Positions 1-8,412 of a stretch of 64,000 bases of DNA are shown here, piece by piece. A program made the position numbers and the translations under genes. Source of the stretch: Marinicella gelatinilytica (GTDB taxonomy: Bacteria > Pseudomonadota > Gammaproteobacteria > Xanthomonadales > Marinicellaceae). The notes under the pieces are model-generated. The model made no database searches. It was not told the origin of the DNA and saw only the letters and a list, made by a program, of their open reading frames with translations. The stretch is from contig NZ_JAPMLN010000010.1 in assembly GCF_026410405.1 (NCBI RefSeq), positions 1 to 64,000 of the forward strand. The letters are read 5' to 3'. The number at the start of each line of letters is the position of its first letter. Within the stretch, counting starts at the first letter, position 1.

Positions 1-987
1 ACCCGTGGTGCATTTAGGCGATCTTGATTTTTAGGTTGTTAATATTCCTGTTTTCCAAATAATTTATCCATTGAATTATGGTCAGTGCAGTGATTTTTGC
101 CATGATTCTGGTGGCGAACCCTTTAAATGTTTTTGCATAGTTTCTGCGAATCATAAATTGATCACACAGTTGAGAAAATAAGGTTTCAATGCGTTTTCTT
201 GCCTTGCTGTAAACCCAAGGTAACCTCTTGTAATTTAATTGATTTTTTCTCATAGGAGTATGCAGGTTTATGTTCGATGCATCAAATAAATCCAGTTGCA
301 AAGGATGACTCAAATAGCCTTTGTCTCCAATGATATGACAGTCTTTCATTAGCCCTTTTATATCATTGAGGTAATGTATGTCATGGACAGATGCAGGTGA
401 TAAGTCAAAATGTTTAAAAACGCCATCCACAGAACATACCGCATGTAATTTGTAACCGTAATATCTCATGCTTTGAGAGGCACAATAACCATGATTAGGT
501 GCTGTATCGACATCATCGTTACAAATAGTTGAACGCCCTGCACGAGAAATCTTACACACTTCCAAGGGCATGCTGTCGATTAAAAAATGATCTTCTCCAG
601 AGGTCATTTGATCTGCCATTTGTTGCCTAAGTGCTTCAATATAAATGAATAATTGTCTTTTTCGTCGGTTGTAAACCGAACGTTCTATCTGATCAAATAA
701 GCTGGCAGGTAATCTGCGAAATAACTCCCTTTCTGAATCAATATTTAAGTATTCAGCTGTTAAAGCCAACGCGATAACTTCAATATCTGATAGTTTAGGT
801 ATTCTGATTTGATTCAAAAAGTTAGATTGTTCAATTAATTGCTGTAAGACAGACAATATTTTGATATAACTGCATTCTAAGTTACTCATAGCATTGGTAA
901 TTTTCAAGTTTCGAGACTTATAAATATACCGCATTTTGCTATGAGTAACTTCTTGTTTTTCAACTATTTTCTAAATGCACCACGGGT
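1..987 (-). mobile_element. IS982-family insertion sequence, complete
   Basis: Bases 1-17 (ACCCGTGGTGCATTTAG) are the exact reverse complement of bases 971-987, giving 17-bp perfect terminal inverted repeats around one intact transposase gene. The length of just under 1 kb, the ACCC ends and the transposase type fit the IS982 family. The left end coincides with the window edge, so the target duplication cannot be checked; the right flank reads ATAAGAT. The element lies downstream of the bat operon and does not interrupt a recognisable gene on its right side. Confidence 0.9.
14..934 (-). CDS. IS982-family DDE transposase
   Basis: A 306-residue transposase that would cut and join the ends of the surrounding insertion sequence. 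The catalytic triad is visible: Asp120 in LIDSMP, Asp204 in IIGDKGY and Glu250 in KRIETLFSQL. The spacing and surrounding residues (YYGYKLHA after the first Asp, LSPASVHD before the second) are those of the IS982 family. The frame is uninterrupted and of family length, so the element may still be active. Met16 is an alternative start; neither candidate has a clear ribosome binding site. It fills almost the whole element, ending 13 bases from the left terminus. Confidence 0.93.
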   Translation of the reverse strand: MRYIYKSRNLKITNAMSNLECSYIKILSVLQQLIEQSNFLNQIRIPKLSDIEVIALALTAEYLNIDSERELFRRLPASLFDQIERSVYNRRKRQLFIYIEALRQQMADQMTSGEDHFLIDSMPLEVCKISRAGRSTICNDDVDTAPNHGYCASQSMRYYGYKLHAVCSVDGVFKHFDLSPASVHDIHYLNDIKGLMKDCHIIGDKGYLSHPLQLDLFDASNINLHTPMRKNQLNYKRLPWVYSKARKRIETLFSQLCDQFMIRRNYAKTFKGFATRIMAKITALTIIQWINYLENRNINNLKIKIA

Positions 988-1208
988 ATAAGATATTGAA
1001 CTATAAGGGATATTAGGCTTTTTTAATTTGACTGGAAAAAGCCGTTTTATTAATATCACCATTGGAATATGAGAGGTTATCGCTGTTAAATGGTATTAAT
1101 AAACTTCCTTTGCTGATACTTTTGAGGAACTTAGAAGGAAGGTATTTTTGAGTTCATGACATAGCTGTTCAATTTAAATAAAAACACCCAGCAGATAACA
1201 TCATACAT
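988..1208. other. Gap between IS element and batD end, no gene seen
   Basis: This is 221 bases of AT-rich sequence. An imperfect inverted repeat (GGCTTTTTT at 1016-1024 and AAAAAGCC at 1036-1043) is present but lacks a proper terminator T-tract in the batD direction. No convincing open frame or RNA gene was seen. Confidence 0.5.
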
Positions 1209-2897
1209 TTATGCGTATAAATCCGGTAAATCATGATGGTTAGGTTTTTGTGATGTCTGAGGTGTTAGCAAACCCTGTTTATACAACTGATGCCAATCAA
1301 TGGATTTATGATTAAAGTCTTTGTTGTAAAGTTGATTTTGTAATGTATCCAGTGCCTGGTGTGCTTCATTATCAGACAATTGTTGTCGAATTTGGCCGAG
1401 GTTAGTGACATGTTGGTTGGTTTGCTGATTCCACCATTTTATAAGTTTCACCTGTTGTTCAGCTGGGGTAAGGTGCTTGGTGTTTTTTAGCGATAAGGTT
1501 TGTTTTGGCAATTCCGGACGCTGTGGTGTTTGAATTGTTGGCCGTGCTTGTAGCTTTATAAGCAGAAAAACAACGGTCAATAACCACAAGGCAGCAAAGC
1601 CGAAGGTGCCGTAGCGCCACCAAGGGTTTTGCGTGCTGGATTTAACACCTATGGTTGATTCATCGGCAATCGGAACCTGGCTTGGTGATGGATCCGGGGC
1701 ATCGAAATTAGCGGCTTGGGGCGGGGCTTGTTGTTGCTGTCCACCGGTAGCTGGTTTAATGTCCAAGGTGATGGCGGGTAAGCGCGTGGTTTGGGCTTCG
1801 CCGGTTTCGGTGTTAAACCATTCAATATCAAATCCAGGGATTTTAAGTGCACCCGCTTTGGTGGGAATTACAGCTTGGCTGATGGTTTTTGAGGACACCA
1901 GGTGATTACCGTTATTTCGGGTAATGGTGTCAGTTTTATCTTGGTAGATGCGGGCACCCTCAATATCAGTCACAGGGATTTCGGGTAATTGGGTTTCGGA
2001 CAAACCTTGCGCAGTGATCTCCAGTTGACGCGTAATCGGCTCGCCGACTCGGTAGATTTGATTTTGTGGCCAGCTTTGTTCAAGGTTGAAGGTGGTGGCG
2101 GGCAACCAAGGTTTGCGAACAAAATCCGGGGGAATTTGTTTAATCTCCAGGTTTAGCATGGTTGATGATATTCTCACCGGTCGGCCTTGCCGTATAAACC
2201 CCCATTGGTCTCTGGTTTGGGGGTCTAATATCTCACCTTGAAATACCACCGGTGGAATAGTCAGTTCTCCGCTTTGCTCGGCAAATAAGGCGTATTTACG
2301 TTCCAATACCTGATAATCAATGCCATTTCTGCGGGTCGTGTATTGAATGGATTTATTGATGGGATAAACAATCAATCCGTCGGTTTTGGGGTCACTCAGA
2401 CTGGCATTGTTAAGGCCCACCGCATAGAATAATTTAACGGTTAAAATAATTTCTTCTTGCACATAGGCACTGTCCTTATTAGTTGACCATTCAATAAATA
2501 AGTTTCCTTGTGTGGTGGCATTGGGGTCGGGTTTTTTAACTGTAATTTTAAGGGCCTGGGTTTGTTCGTTGCCGACATTGATGGGCGGAATAATATGACT
2601 GCCCAATGATTTAGGTACTAAAGTAACAGTCCAGCGGGTTTCACTTGAGACCGAGCCGTTGATGATTTTAGTGGACATTGAGCGGCCGGTTTCACCGACG
2701 TCAAAGACTGCAGATAACATATCAAAGTCAGGGTTGTTGCGTGTCGCCTCGTCGCTGGTAATGGTCAGGTTAACAGATTCTCCCAAAGCAATTTCTTGGC
2801 GGTCAATGGTTGCGGTTACAGTGGCACCGACCAGAGTAAAAAAACCGATTAATATCAGGCTAAGAAGTATTTGTTGGGTATGTACAGTTGGCTTCAT
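1209..2897 (-). CDS. batD: BatD-family protein (aerotolerance operon)
   Basis: A 562-residue envelope protein of the BatD family, thought to act with BatA/BatB on the periplasmic face in envelope or oxidative stress tolerance; the biochemical role is not established. It has an N-terminal signal segment (about residues 8-30), a long beta-rich periplasmic region with repeated Ig-like stretches, a membrane helix near residues 430-450 (FAALWLLTVVFLLIKL) and a charged cytoplasmic tail. The ATG at 2897 was chosen because GAGGA lies nine bases upstream; upstream TTG and GTG codons crowd that site. It begins two bases after the batB-batC stop and is the last gene of the operon. Confidence 0.85.
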   Translation of the reverse strand: MKPTVHTQQILLSLILIGFFTLVGATVTATIDRQEIALGESVNLTITSDEATRNNPDFDMLSAVFDVGETGRSMSTKIINGSVSSETRWTVTLVPKSLGSHIIPPINVGNEQTQALKITVKKPDPNATTQGNLFIEWSTNKDSAYVQEEIILTVKLFYAVGLNNASLSDPKTDGLIVYPINKSIQYTTRRNGIDYQVLERKYALFAEQSGELTIPPVVFQGEILDPQTRDQWGFIRQGRPVRISSTMLNLEIKQIPPDFVRKPWLPATTFNLEQSWPQNQIYRVGEPITRQLEITAQGLSETQLPEIPVTDIEGARIYQDKTDTITRNNGNHLVSSKTISQAVIPTKAGALKIPGFDIEWFNTETGEAQTTRLPAITLDIKPATGGQQQQAPPQAANFDAPDPSPSQVPIADESTIGVKSSTQNPWWRYGTFGFAALWLLTVVFLLIKLQARPTIQTPQRPELPKQTLSLKNTKHLTPAEQQVKLIKWWNQQTNQHVTNLGQIRQQLSDNEAHQALDTLQNQLYNKDFNHKSIDWHQLYKQGLLTPQTSQKPNHHDLPDLYA

Positions 2898-2899
2898 GG

Positions 2900-4768
2900 T
2901 CACCAATCCTCAGTTGTTTGGTTATCGTAGGGTGTGCCGTCGGGGTTCTGGCGGTGATATTGATACAGAAACTTACGGCGCATTAATCCACCCGGATCAT
3001 CGTCAATTCGTCTTAACCATTGTTCAATGGCTTGTTTTTCTTCGGCATCCAATGCCTCTTGCTGGGCCAGTTTTTCGGCCTGCTCGGCTTGGTCCTGTTG
3101 TTCTTCAGGGGTCAGTTCCTGCTGTTGCTTTTGCTCGTCAGTTTGTTCGTCATTTTGCGGCTCGGCAGCTTGTTGTTTGCTGTCTTCTTTTGCCGCGTCT
3201 TTTTCTGCTTGTTGTTTTTGTTGTTCGGATTCTTGGGCCTGTTGTTCCGGGTTGGCTTGGCTGTCCTGACCTTCTTGACCTTCTTGACTTTCTTGGTCTT
3301 GGCCATCGCTGTCCTGTTGCTCGGAGTCTGAATTTTGTTGTTGTTGCTGATCGTCGCCTTGTTGATTCTGATCTGAGTCCGATTGTTCTTGTTGTTGCTG
3401 TTGCTGTTGTTTTAAGGCTTGTTCGACGATGTTTTTGTTATGTATGGTGTCCTCATCTTCCGGCTTAAGGGCTAAAGCTTTGTTATATTGATTCAAAGCA
3501 GCTTCTAAATTACCGGCTTGTGCCATGGCATTTCCCAGATTGTATAAATCGTCGGCATTGGGCTGTTCTAGTCCTTTTAGCTGTTCAATGGCTTGCTGAT
3601 AATCTTGGGCACGGTAAGCGGCCGTGCCTTTAAGGCGTGGGTTTTTGGCTAGTTGTTCGGCTAATTCGGGATTTTCGTCCAGTTTTTTAAAGGCTTGTTG
3701 ATCTTTAGTGAGCCATAAATCCTGCCATTTAAATGCATGGCTGATTTGTGGGTGTATAAAGAATCCTAACGCCAAAACCATGAGCAAACCCCGACGGTAC
3801 AGCAATGCGGTTAACGGTACAATCAGTATTAACAACCAAATGCCGTCATCCACAAACTGGTTATGCCCGGCAGTTGTCTCCGACTGATCATCGCCACTGT
3901 TATCGGCTTGGTCGTATAAGTTCATGTCATTGCGTTGATTCGACAGTACACTGAAACGGCCGTTGCCGGCTTCGGCGGCTTGTTTTAAGGTTTTAAAATC
4001 CACTTTGGGAATCACCACTTGCCCTCTCAAGTCTTTAACAAAACCACGGTTGGTTTTAATGGGGGCGCCTTCGGTGGTACCCACCGCCAGGATGTGGGTC
4101 TTGATGTTTTTAGCCGCCAAGGCAGTTAATTTTTCTTGGCTTTTGTGCATTTTGATGTCATCAGTAATCAATAAAATCTGACCTTCCGTTAATCCTGATT
4201 GATTTAATAAAGCTTCACCTTTTTCTAAGGCCGCGTTGGTGTTGGTGCCTGAAGTGGGCATAATGCCCGGCTCAATAACATCCAGCAGATTAACAATGGT
4301 TTCGGTGTCATCGGTTAACGGTGTGACCACAAAAGCGTCACCGGAAAAAGCAATTAAAGCGGTGAGACCATCTTTTCGTGAGGCCAATAAATCGCGTATT
4401 TTAAATTTAGCGCGACTCAGGCGATTGGGTTTTAAATCATCGGCCAACATACTGCGAGAAACATCTAAGGCAATTATCAGAGCTGCTTGACTTTTCACCA
4501 CAGGCACATCTTTTTGCCGAATTGCAGGACCCGCTAAAGCCAGGATGCCAATCAAAACCACCGGCCAAAATAGATAACGCCAACGACTGGCCGTTCTACC
4601 ACTGTTGACCCGCATGGCTGCTAATAAGTCCGGGTCACAATGTTGTTGCCAGCCGTCTTGGCTATGGCCTTGACGATGCCAACGGTAAAGTAGCCAGACA
4701 GCGGGAAGCAGTAACCACAGCATATGCGGCCTTAATAAATGAAAATTTGACCACAGAATTTCAGTCAT
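2900..4768 (-). CDS. BatB-BatC fusion: VWA domain plus TPR and Gln/Glu-rich tail
   Basis: A 622-residue inner membrane protein joining what are often two Bat proteins. The N-terminus has two membrane helices, followed by a von Willebrand factor A domain with the metal-site motif ALDVSRSM and the later TDD motif. Another hydrophobic stretch follows (around residues 310-340), then TPR-type helices (YNLGNAMAQAGNLEAAL). The last roughly 170 residues are a Gln/Glu/Asp/Ser/Lys-rich low-complexity tail. VWA domains bind partners through Mg2+, and the TPR part likely docks other Bat proteins. The ATG at 4768 overlaps the batA stop as ATGA; another in-frame ATG at 4789 is possible and would overlap batA by 25 bases. 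Confidence 0.88.
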   Translation of the reverse strand: MTEILWSNFHLLRPHMLWLLLPAVWLLYRWHRQGHSQDGWQQHCDPDLLAAMRVNSGRTASRWRYLFWPVVLIGILALAGPAIRQKDVPVVKSQAALIIALDVSRSMLADDLKPNRLSRAKFKIRDLLASRKDGLTALIAFSGDAFVVTPLTDDTETIVNLLDVIEPGIMPTSGTNTNAALEKGEALLNQSGLTEGQILLITDDIKMHKSQEKLTALAAKNIKTHILAVGTTEGAPIKTNRGFVKDLRGQVVIPKVDFKTLKQAAEAGNGRFSVLSNQRNDMNLYDQADNSGDDQSETTAGHNQFVDDGIWLLILIVPLTALLYRRGLLMVLALGFFIHPQISHAFKWQDLWLTKDQQAFKKLDENPELAEQLAKNPRLKGTAAYRAQDYQQAIEQLKGLEQPNADDLYNLGNAMAQAGNLEAALNQYNKALALKPEDEDTIHNKNIVEQALKQQQQQQQEQSDSDQNQQGDDQQQQQNSDSEQQDSDGQDQESQEGQEGQDSQANPEQQAQESEQQKQQAEKDAAKEDSKQQAAEPQNDEQTDEQKQQQELTPEEQQDQAEQAEKLAQQEALDAEEKQAIEQWLRRIDDDPGGLMRRKFLYQYHRQNPDGTPYDNQTTEDW

Positions 4769-5742
4769 AGCCACCGCCTTTGCAACCATAAACTAAACAA
4801 CATAAGCCCCATGAAAACACCCATAGGCCAATAGTAAAGTGCTTTAGTCGGGCGATAAAACCGGTCTTCTTCCGCCAATGGCTCCAATTCATTCAGCCGA
4901 TCATAAATGGCTTCAAGTTCACGGGTATTGGTGGCCCGAAAATACTGTCCACCGGTGAGTTCGGCGATACGGGTCATGGTGGCCTCATCTAAATCGGAAG
5001 ATGGGTTGATGCGACGTTGTCCGCCAAAAAAGCTATTAACAATCATTTCATCGGCACCAAAACCAATGGTATAGATTTTAACATCTTCGGCTTTGGCCAA
5101 TTGAGCTGCTTTTAAGGGTGTAATGACCCCGGCGGTGTTGGCGCCGTCTGTTAGCAATATGAGTACCCGGTTACCCGAATCCATGGTACGCATTTTTTTA
5201 ACCGCTAAGCCAACGGCGTCACCAATGGCTGTGGACTTACCCGCCAAACCAATGACCGCTTCTTGTAACAAGCGATTTACGGTGAGAATATCAAAAGTGA
5301 AAGGTGCCTGTAAGTACGCTTTTTCACCAAACAAAATGAGGCCTAAGCGATCGCCTTGTCTGCGTTTAATAAAATTACCGGCAACATCTTTTAAAGCTGT
5401 TAAACGATCCACCGGTTGGCCGTTTAATTGCATGTCTTGTTGTTCCATGCTGCCTGATAAATCAATGGCAAGCATCAAGTCACGACCTTCAACCGGTAAC
5501 GCCACCGCATCGCCGACCCATTGTGGCCGTGCCAATGCCGTCAATAGCGCCAACCACATCAGCCAACTAATTATTTTAAGCCAAGACTGTGCGCCGCTTG
5601 CAGATTTTTGGTCCGCAGGTAACTGTGCAAATATGGGGTAGCGAATGGTGCTTAATTGGTGACCGGATACCCGCGGAAGTTTTGCCATTATAAATGGCAG
5701 TGGTACAAGCATAAAAACCCAAGGCCACAGCATTTGGATCAT
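4765..5742 (-). CDS. batA: BatA-type VWA domain membrane protein
   Basis: A 325-residue protein with N-terminal membrane helices (about residues 4-20 and 55-70), a VWA domain and a C-terminal helix (YYWPMGVFMGLMLFSLWL). The metal-ion-dependent adhesion site is complete: AIDLSGSM, a Thr in the GLAGKSTAIGDA loop, and LLTDGANT. The VWA faces the periplasm in the usual BatA model. Its ATG overlaps the stop of the DUF4381 gene by four bases, and its stop overlaps batB-batC, so translation is probably coupled. The canonical motif contrasts with the altered one in the neighbouring DUF58 protein. Confidence 0.9.
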   Translation of the reverse strand: MIQMLWPWVFMLVPLPFIMAKLPRVSGHQLSTIRYPIFAQLPADQKSASGAQSWLKIISWLMWLALLTALARPQWVGDAVALPVEGRDLMLAIDLSGSMEQQDMQLNGQPVDRLTALKDVAGNFIKRRQGDRLGLILFGEKAYLQAPFTFDILTVNRLLQEAVIGLAGKSTAIGDAVGLAVKKMRTMDSGNRVLILLTDGANTAGVITPLKAAQLAKAEDVKIYTIGFGADEMIVNSFFGGQRRINPSSDLDEATMTRIAELTGGQYFRATNTRELEAIYDRLNELEPLAEEDRFYRPTKALYYWPMGVFMGLMLFSLWLQRRWL

Positions 5743-6236
5743 GATTGACTCCGTTTTGGCTGTAAGCAGTGATGCTTCAAGAACTGATGGACTGCTTGTA
5801 ATAAGGCCTGTGTTTGGTAATCATGTTGTTGTTGATAAAGTCCTGAATTTAAGGTGTTTGAAAACTGATCAAAGACCGGTTCTTTTAAACCTTTATTAAG
5901 AAAAACAACCCATTGTTCGCCGGATAAACCCGCTGCTTGTGGGTTTGTTAGCTGATGACGCACAAAGCGTCGCAGCAAATTAGATAAATCACGGGCTAAT
6001 TTTGAGTCATCGCCGTGTGATTGATGATCTTGTTGAATGTTGTGCCACAATTGGCGCATTGTGCGCCATTGTTTTTGGCGTTGTCTTCGTTGGTACCAGC
6101 GAATAGAGAACCACACCAATAATGCCAATAAAATGGTCGCCAGTAACCACCAACCGGGTGCCGGTGGCCATAATCCCGGTTCTGCCGGTAAATGTATGTC
6201 CCGTAACGGTAGTTGTTGCTCGGCTGTCGGATTCAT
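5739..6236 (-). CDS. DUF4381 single-pass membrane protein of the bat operon
   Basis: A 165-residue protein with a Pro-rich N-terminus (LRDIHLPAEPGLWPPAPGWW), one membrane helix at about residues 30-48 and a cytoplasmic Arg/Gln-rich helical tail. This layout and its place between the DUF58 gene and batA match DUF4381, a standard small member of moxR-bat operons with unknown biochemical function. The ATG at 6236 overlaps the DUF58 stop as ATGA; an upstream in-frame start at 6254 would add six residues and is less likely. Confidence 0.85.
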   Translation of the reverse strand: MNPTAEQQLPLRDIHLPAEPGLWPPAPGWWLLATILLALLVWFSIRWYQRRQRQKQWRTMRQLWHNIQQDHQSHGDDSKLARDLSNLLRRFVRHQLTNPQAAGLSGEQWVVFLNKGLKEPVFDQFSNTLNSGLYQQQHDYQTQALLQAVHQFLKHHCLQPKRSQS

Positions 6237-7186
6237 ACAGTATCCTTGAGCCATTGTTGCATGGCTTGTTGTGGCCTGTTGAGGCCTTGTTTTGTTTGTA
6301 TGACCCAGTCACTGTCGGTGGTAATCGGTAACAACGGTACGCCGGCATGAATAATGTTTTCAACCAGGCGCTGTTGATGTTTTTGTTGTTGCTGCTTCAA
6401 GCGATTACGGATTTTACGGTTGCGGAGATTGATGATGCGGTTACCCTGGTCACTGTGAACACCGTATAAAGCCGGTGGAGGCGTATCATGTTCAAACGGA
6501 TCACTGACATAAACGGCTAACACATCATTGTGTTTGCGTAATTGCACCAAGTGCTTTTTACAATGTCTACCCAGGTTCAAAAAGTCACTAATAACAATCA
6601 CCAGACTGCCCGGTCTAAGAACGCTGCGTAACTGTTTTAAGGTTAAGTCCAAAGGCACCTGTTCGGATCCCGCTTGATCCGCTTTGACCAGTTGTTGAAT
6701 GACCGCCATCATGCCGCGTTTTCCGGCAGTGGCTTTCAAAATATCAATGCCACCGTGACCAAAGGTCATAACACCGACCCGGTCGCCTTGTTGTACCGCA
6801 GACCAACCTAAAGCGGTGGCAATTTGAGCGGCTATGACTGATTTAAATTGCCCGCGTGTGGCAAAATGCATGCTTTGATTACAGTCCACTAAGAGATAAA
6901 CAGGTCGTTCTCGTTCTTCTTGAAATAATTTGGTGTGGGCAGTACCGGTTCGTGCTGTCACCCGCCAATCCATATTGCGAATATCGTCACCGGCTTGATA
7001 AGCGCGAGATTCCTGATAATCCATTCCTCGACCACGAAACCTTGAATCGTGTAGCCCAGATATCGCGGAGGTGGCTTTTTTAATGGCCGTTAAATTAAAC
7101 AGACGAACATGACGTCGGGTGTTGACCAGGGTTTTCGTCAAGACCTGTGTTTTCGCTGTTATTGTGTCAGCATTGACCGCTGTCAT
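6233..7186 (-). CDS. DUF58 protein, MoxR-associated, with VWA-like fold
   Basis: A 317-residue cytoplasmic protein of the DUF58 family that accompanies MoxR ATPases. It carries the family signature DDIRNMDWRVTARTGTAHTK, then a VWA-like core. The metal-site motif reads DCNQS (D-x-N-x-S) instead of the usual D-x-S-x-S, so one Ser ligand is replaced by Asn. The ATG at 7186 starts four bases after the moxR stop; an earlier in-frame start (7264) would overlap moxR by over 70 bases and adds residues atypical of the family. DUF58 proteins are presumed substrates or adaptors of the MoxR ATPase. Confidence 0.88.
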   Translation of the reverse strand: MTAVNADTITAKTQVLTKTLVNTRRHVRLFNLTAIKKATSAISGLHDSRFRGRGMDYQESRAYQAGDDIRNMDWRVTARTGTAHTKLFQEERERPVYLLVDCNQSMHFATRGQFKSVIAAQIATALGWSAVQQGDRVGVMTFGHGGIDILKATAGKRGMMAVIQQLVKADQAGSEQVPLDLTLKQLRSVLRPGSLVIVISDFLNLGRHCKKHLVQLRKHNDVLAVYVSDPFEHDTPPPALYGVHSDQGNRIINLRNRKIRNRLKQQQQKHQQRLVENIIHAGVPLLPITTDSDWVIQTKQGLNRPQQAMQQWLKDTV

Positions 7187-7190
7187 GATA

Positions 7191-8174
7191 TTAAGGTAAA
7201 GGTACTTTTTGCAGTAACTGATCCACCACCTGGTCAACAGTGAGACCTTCGGCTTCCGCTTCAAATGTTAAAATAATGCGGTGTCTTAAAACGTCGTGAA
7301 TCACATTATGGATATCTTCAGGCAGCATGTGATCGCGTCCTTGTAAAAAAGCATGGGCCCGAGCACAACGGTCCAGGGCAATGGTGGCCCGTGGTGAGCC
7401 GCCATAGGCAATCTGTTGAGCCAACTGTTGGTCATAAGTGCTGGCATCTCGTGTGGCTAAAATCAACGCCACCAAATATTGCTGCAAATTATCAGCGACA
7501 AAAATATCCTGTACCGCTTGTTGCGCCGCAAACACCGCCTGCTGAGACAATTGTGTCGGCTTATTGGTTTCTTGACTGTAATTGCGTCGGCTTTGTTGCT
7601 GGGATAGCTTTAGAATATCCATTTCCGTGGATGCTTCGGGATAATCGATGGTGACGTGCATTAAAAAACGGTCTAATTGAGCTTCCGGTAAGGGGTAAGT
7701 GCCTTCTTGTTCAATGGGGTTTTGAGTGGCCATCACTAAAAACAGCTCAGGTAAATTATAGGTGGTTTTACCCACCGTAATTTGTTGTTCACCCATGGCT
7801 TCCAATAAGGCTGATTGGACTTTCGCCGGTGCGCGATTGACTTCATCTGCTAACACTAAATTATGAAACAAAGGGCCTTTTTGAAACTCAAAACTGGCGG
7901 TTTCGGCATGATAAACGTCGGTACCGGTTAAATCAGCTGGCAATAAATCCGGGGTAAATTGAATGCGATGAAAATCACCTTCGATACATTCAGAGAGTAC
8001 CTTAATGGCGGTGGTTTTGGCCAAGCCCGGTGCGCCTTCCACCAGTAAATGGCCATGAGACAACAGTGCCATTAATAATCGATCAACTAATTTTTGCTGA
8101 CCTAAAATCTGGGTGCTGATATATTGGCGTGTTTGTTGAAAAGCTTGGCTGAATTCAGCGATAGTTTGATCCAT
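7191..8174 (-). CDS. moxR: MoxR-family AAA+ ATPase
   Basis: A 327-residue MoxR-type ATPase, the first gene of a six-gene minus-strand operon. The Walker A motif is GAPGLAKT, Walker B is LVLADEVNRAP, sensor 1 lies in MATQNPIEQEGTYPLPEAQL, and an arginine-finger/sensor 2 region precedes the C-terminal lid. MoxR proteins are chaperone-like and are believed to activate or assemble VWA-domain partners, here DUF58, BatA and BatB-BatC. GGGA lies about nine bases before the ATG. Its promoter must lie in the gap shared with sufT. Confidence 0.94.
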   Translation of the reverse strand: MDQTIAEFSQAFQQTRQYISTQILGQQKLVDRLLMALLSHGHLLVEGAPGLAKTTAIKVLSECIEGDFHRIQFTPDLLPADLTGTDVYHAETASFEFQKGPLFHNLVLADEVNRAPAKVQSALLEAMGEQQITVGKTTYNLPELFLVMATQNPIEQEGTYPLPEAQLDRFLMHVTIDYPEASTEMDILKLSQQQSRRNYSQETNKPTQLSQQAVFAAQQAVQDIFVADNLQQYLVALILATRDASTYDQQLAQQIAYGGSPRATIALDRCARAHAFLQGRDHMLPEDIHNVIHDVLRHRIILTFEAEAEGLTVDQVVDQLLQKVPLP

Positions 8175-8256
8175 GGTTTTCCCGTAATTTTTTTAACGTC
8201 TTTGACTCGTCAGGCTTTTATAAGTTCCTGTCAATGGGCAGATTATAGGCAGAATT

Positions 8257-8287
8257 AAGACAGCTTAAAAGGATTGCCTGCTGTCTT
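8257..8287. promoter_or_regulatory. 8-bp inverted repeat in the moxR/sufT divergent gap
   Basis: AAGACAGC (8257-8264) and GCTGTCTT (8280-8287) form a perfect 8-bp inverted repeat with a 15-base spacer, about 85-115 bases before the moxR start. Its position suits an operator for moxR, but no regulator is named by the sequence. Confidence 0.3.
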
Positions 8288-8320
8288 GATATTTTTAATT
8301 CATAATATCCTTTGTGGGAG

Positions 8321-8334
8321 TTGATTCAAATCAA
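8321..8334. promoter_or_regulatory. Perfect FNR/Anr-type binding site (TTGAT-N4-ATCAA)
   Basis: TTGATTCAAATCAA matches the FNR/Anr consensus TTGAT-N4-ATCAA at every specified base. It lies between divergent moxR and sufT, 79 bases before the sufT ATG. A possible promoter downstream (ATTACA at 8351-8356, 18-base gap, TATTAT at 8375-8380) would place the site centre about 60 bases before the transcription start, close to a class I activator position. This suggests oxygen- or Fe-S-responsive control of sufT, moxR or both; it is a prediction from sequence only. Confidence 0.6.
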
Positions 8335-8350
8335 TAATGCCCCCATTAAT

Positions 8351-8380
8351 ATTACAGCGCAAAGTTAAGCGTGCTATTAT
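8351..8380 (+). promoter_or_regulatory. Candidate sigma-70 promoter of sufT
   Basis: ATTACA and TATTAT with an 18-base spacer, ending 32 bases before the sufT ATG. The -10 element is five of six to consensus and the -35 four of six. It is placed suitably downstream of the FNR-type box. Confidence 0.35.
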
Positions 8381-8412
8381 GCTTTTTTTAATCAAACAGT
8401 CTTAATTTAATC

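Noticed and set aside
1016-1043. Inverted repeat considered as a batD terminator
   Set aside because: The stem is AT-rich with a long loop and is over 160 bases past the stop, without a following T-tract on the minus strand.
1633-4490. Several plus-strand frames opposite batD and batB-batC, up to 269 codons
   Set aside because: They lie entirely opposite strongly supported bat genes and show Leu/Val/Cys-rich translations expected from reading Gln/Glu-rich codons backwards.
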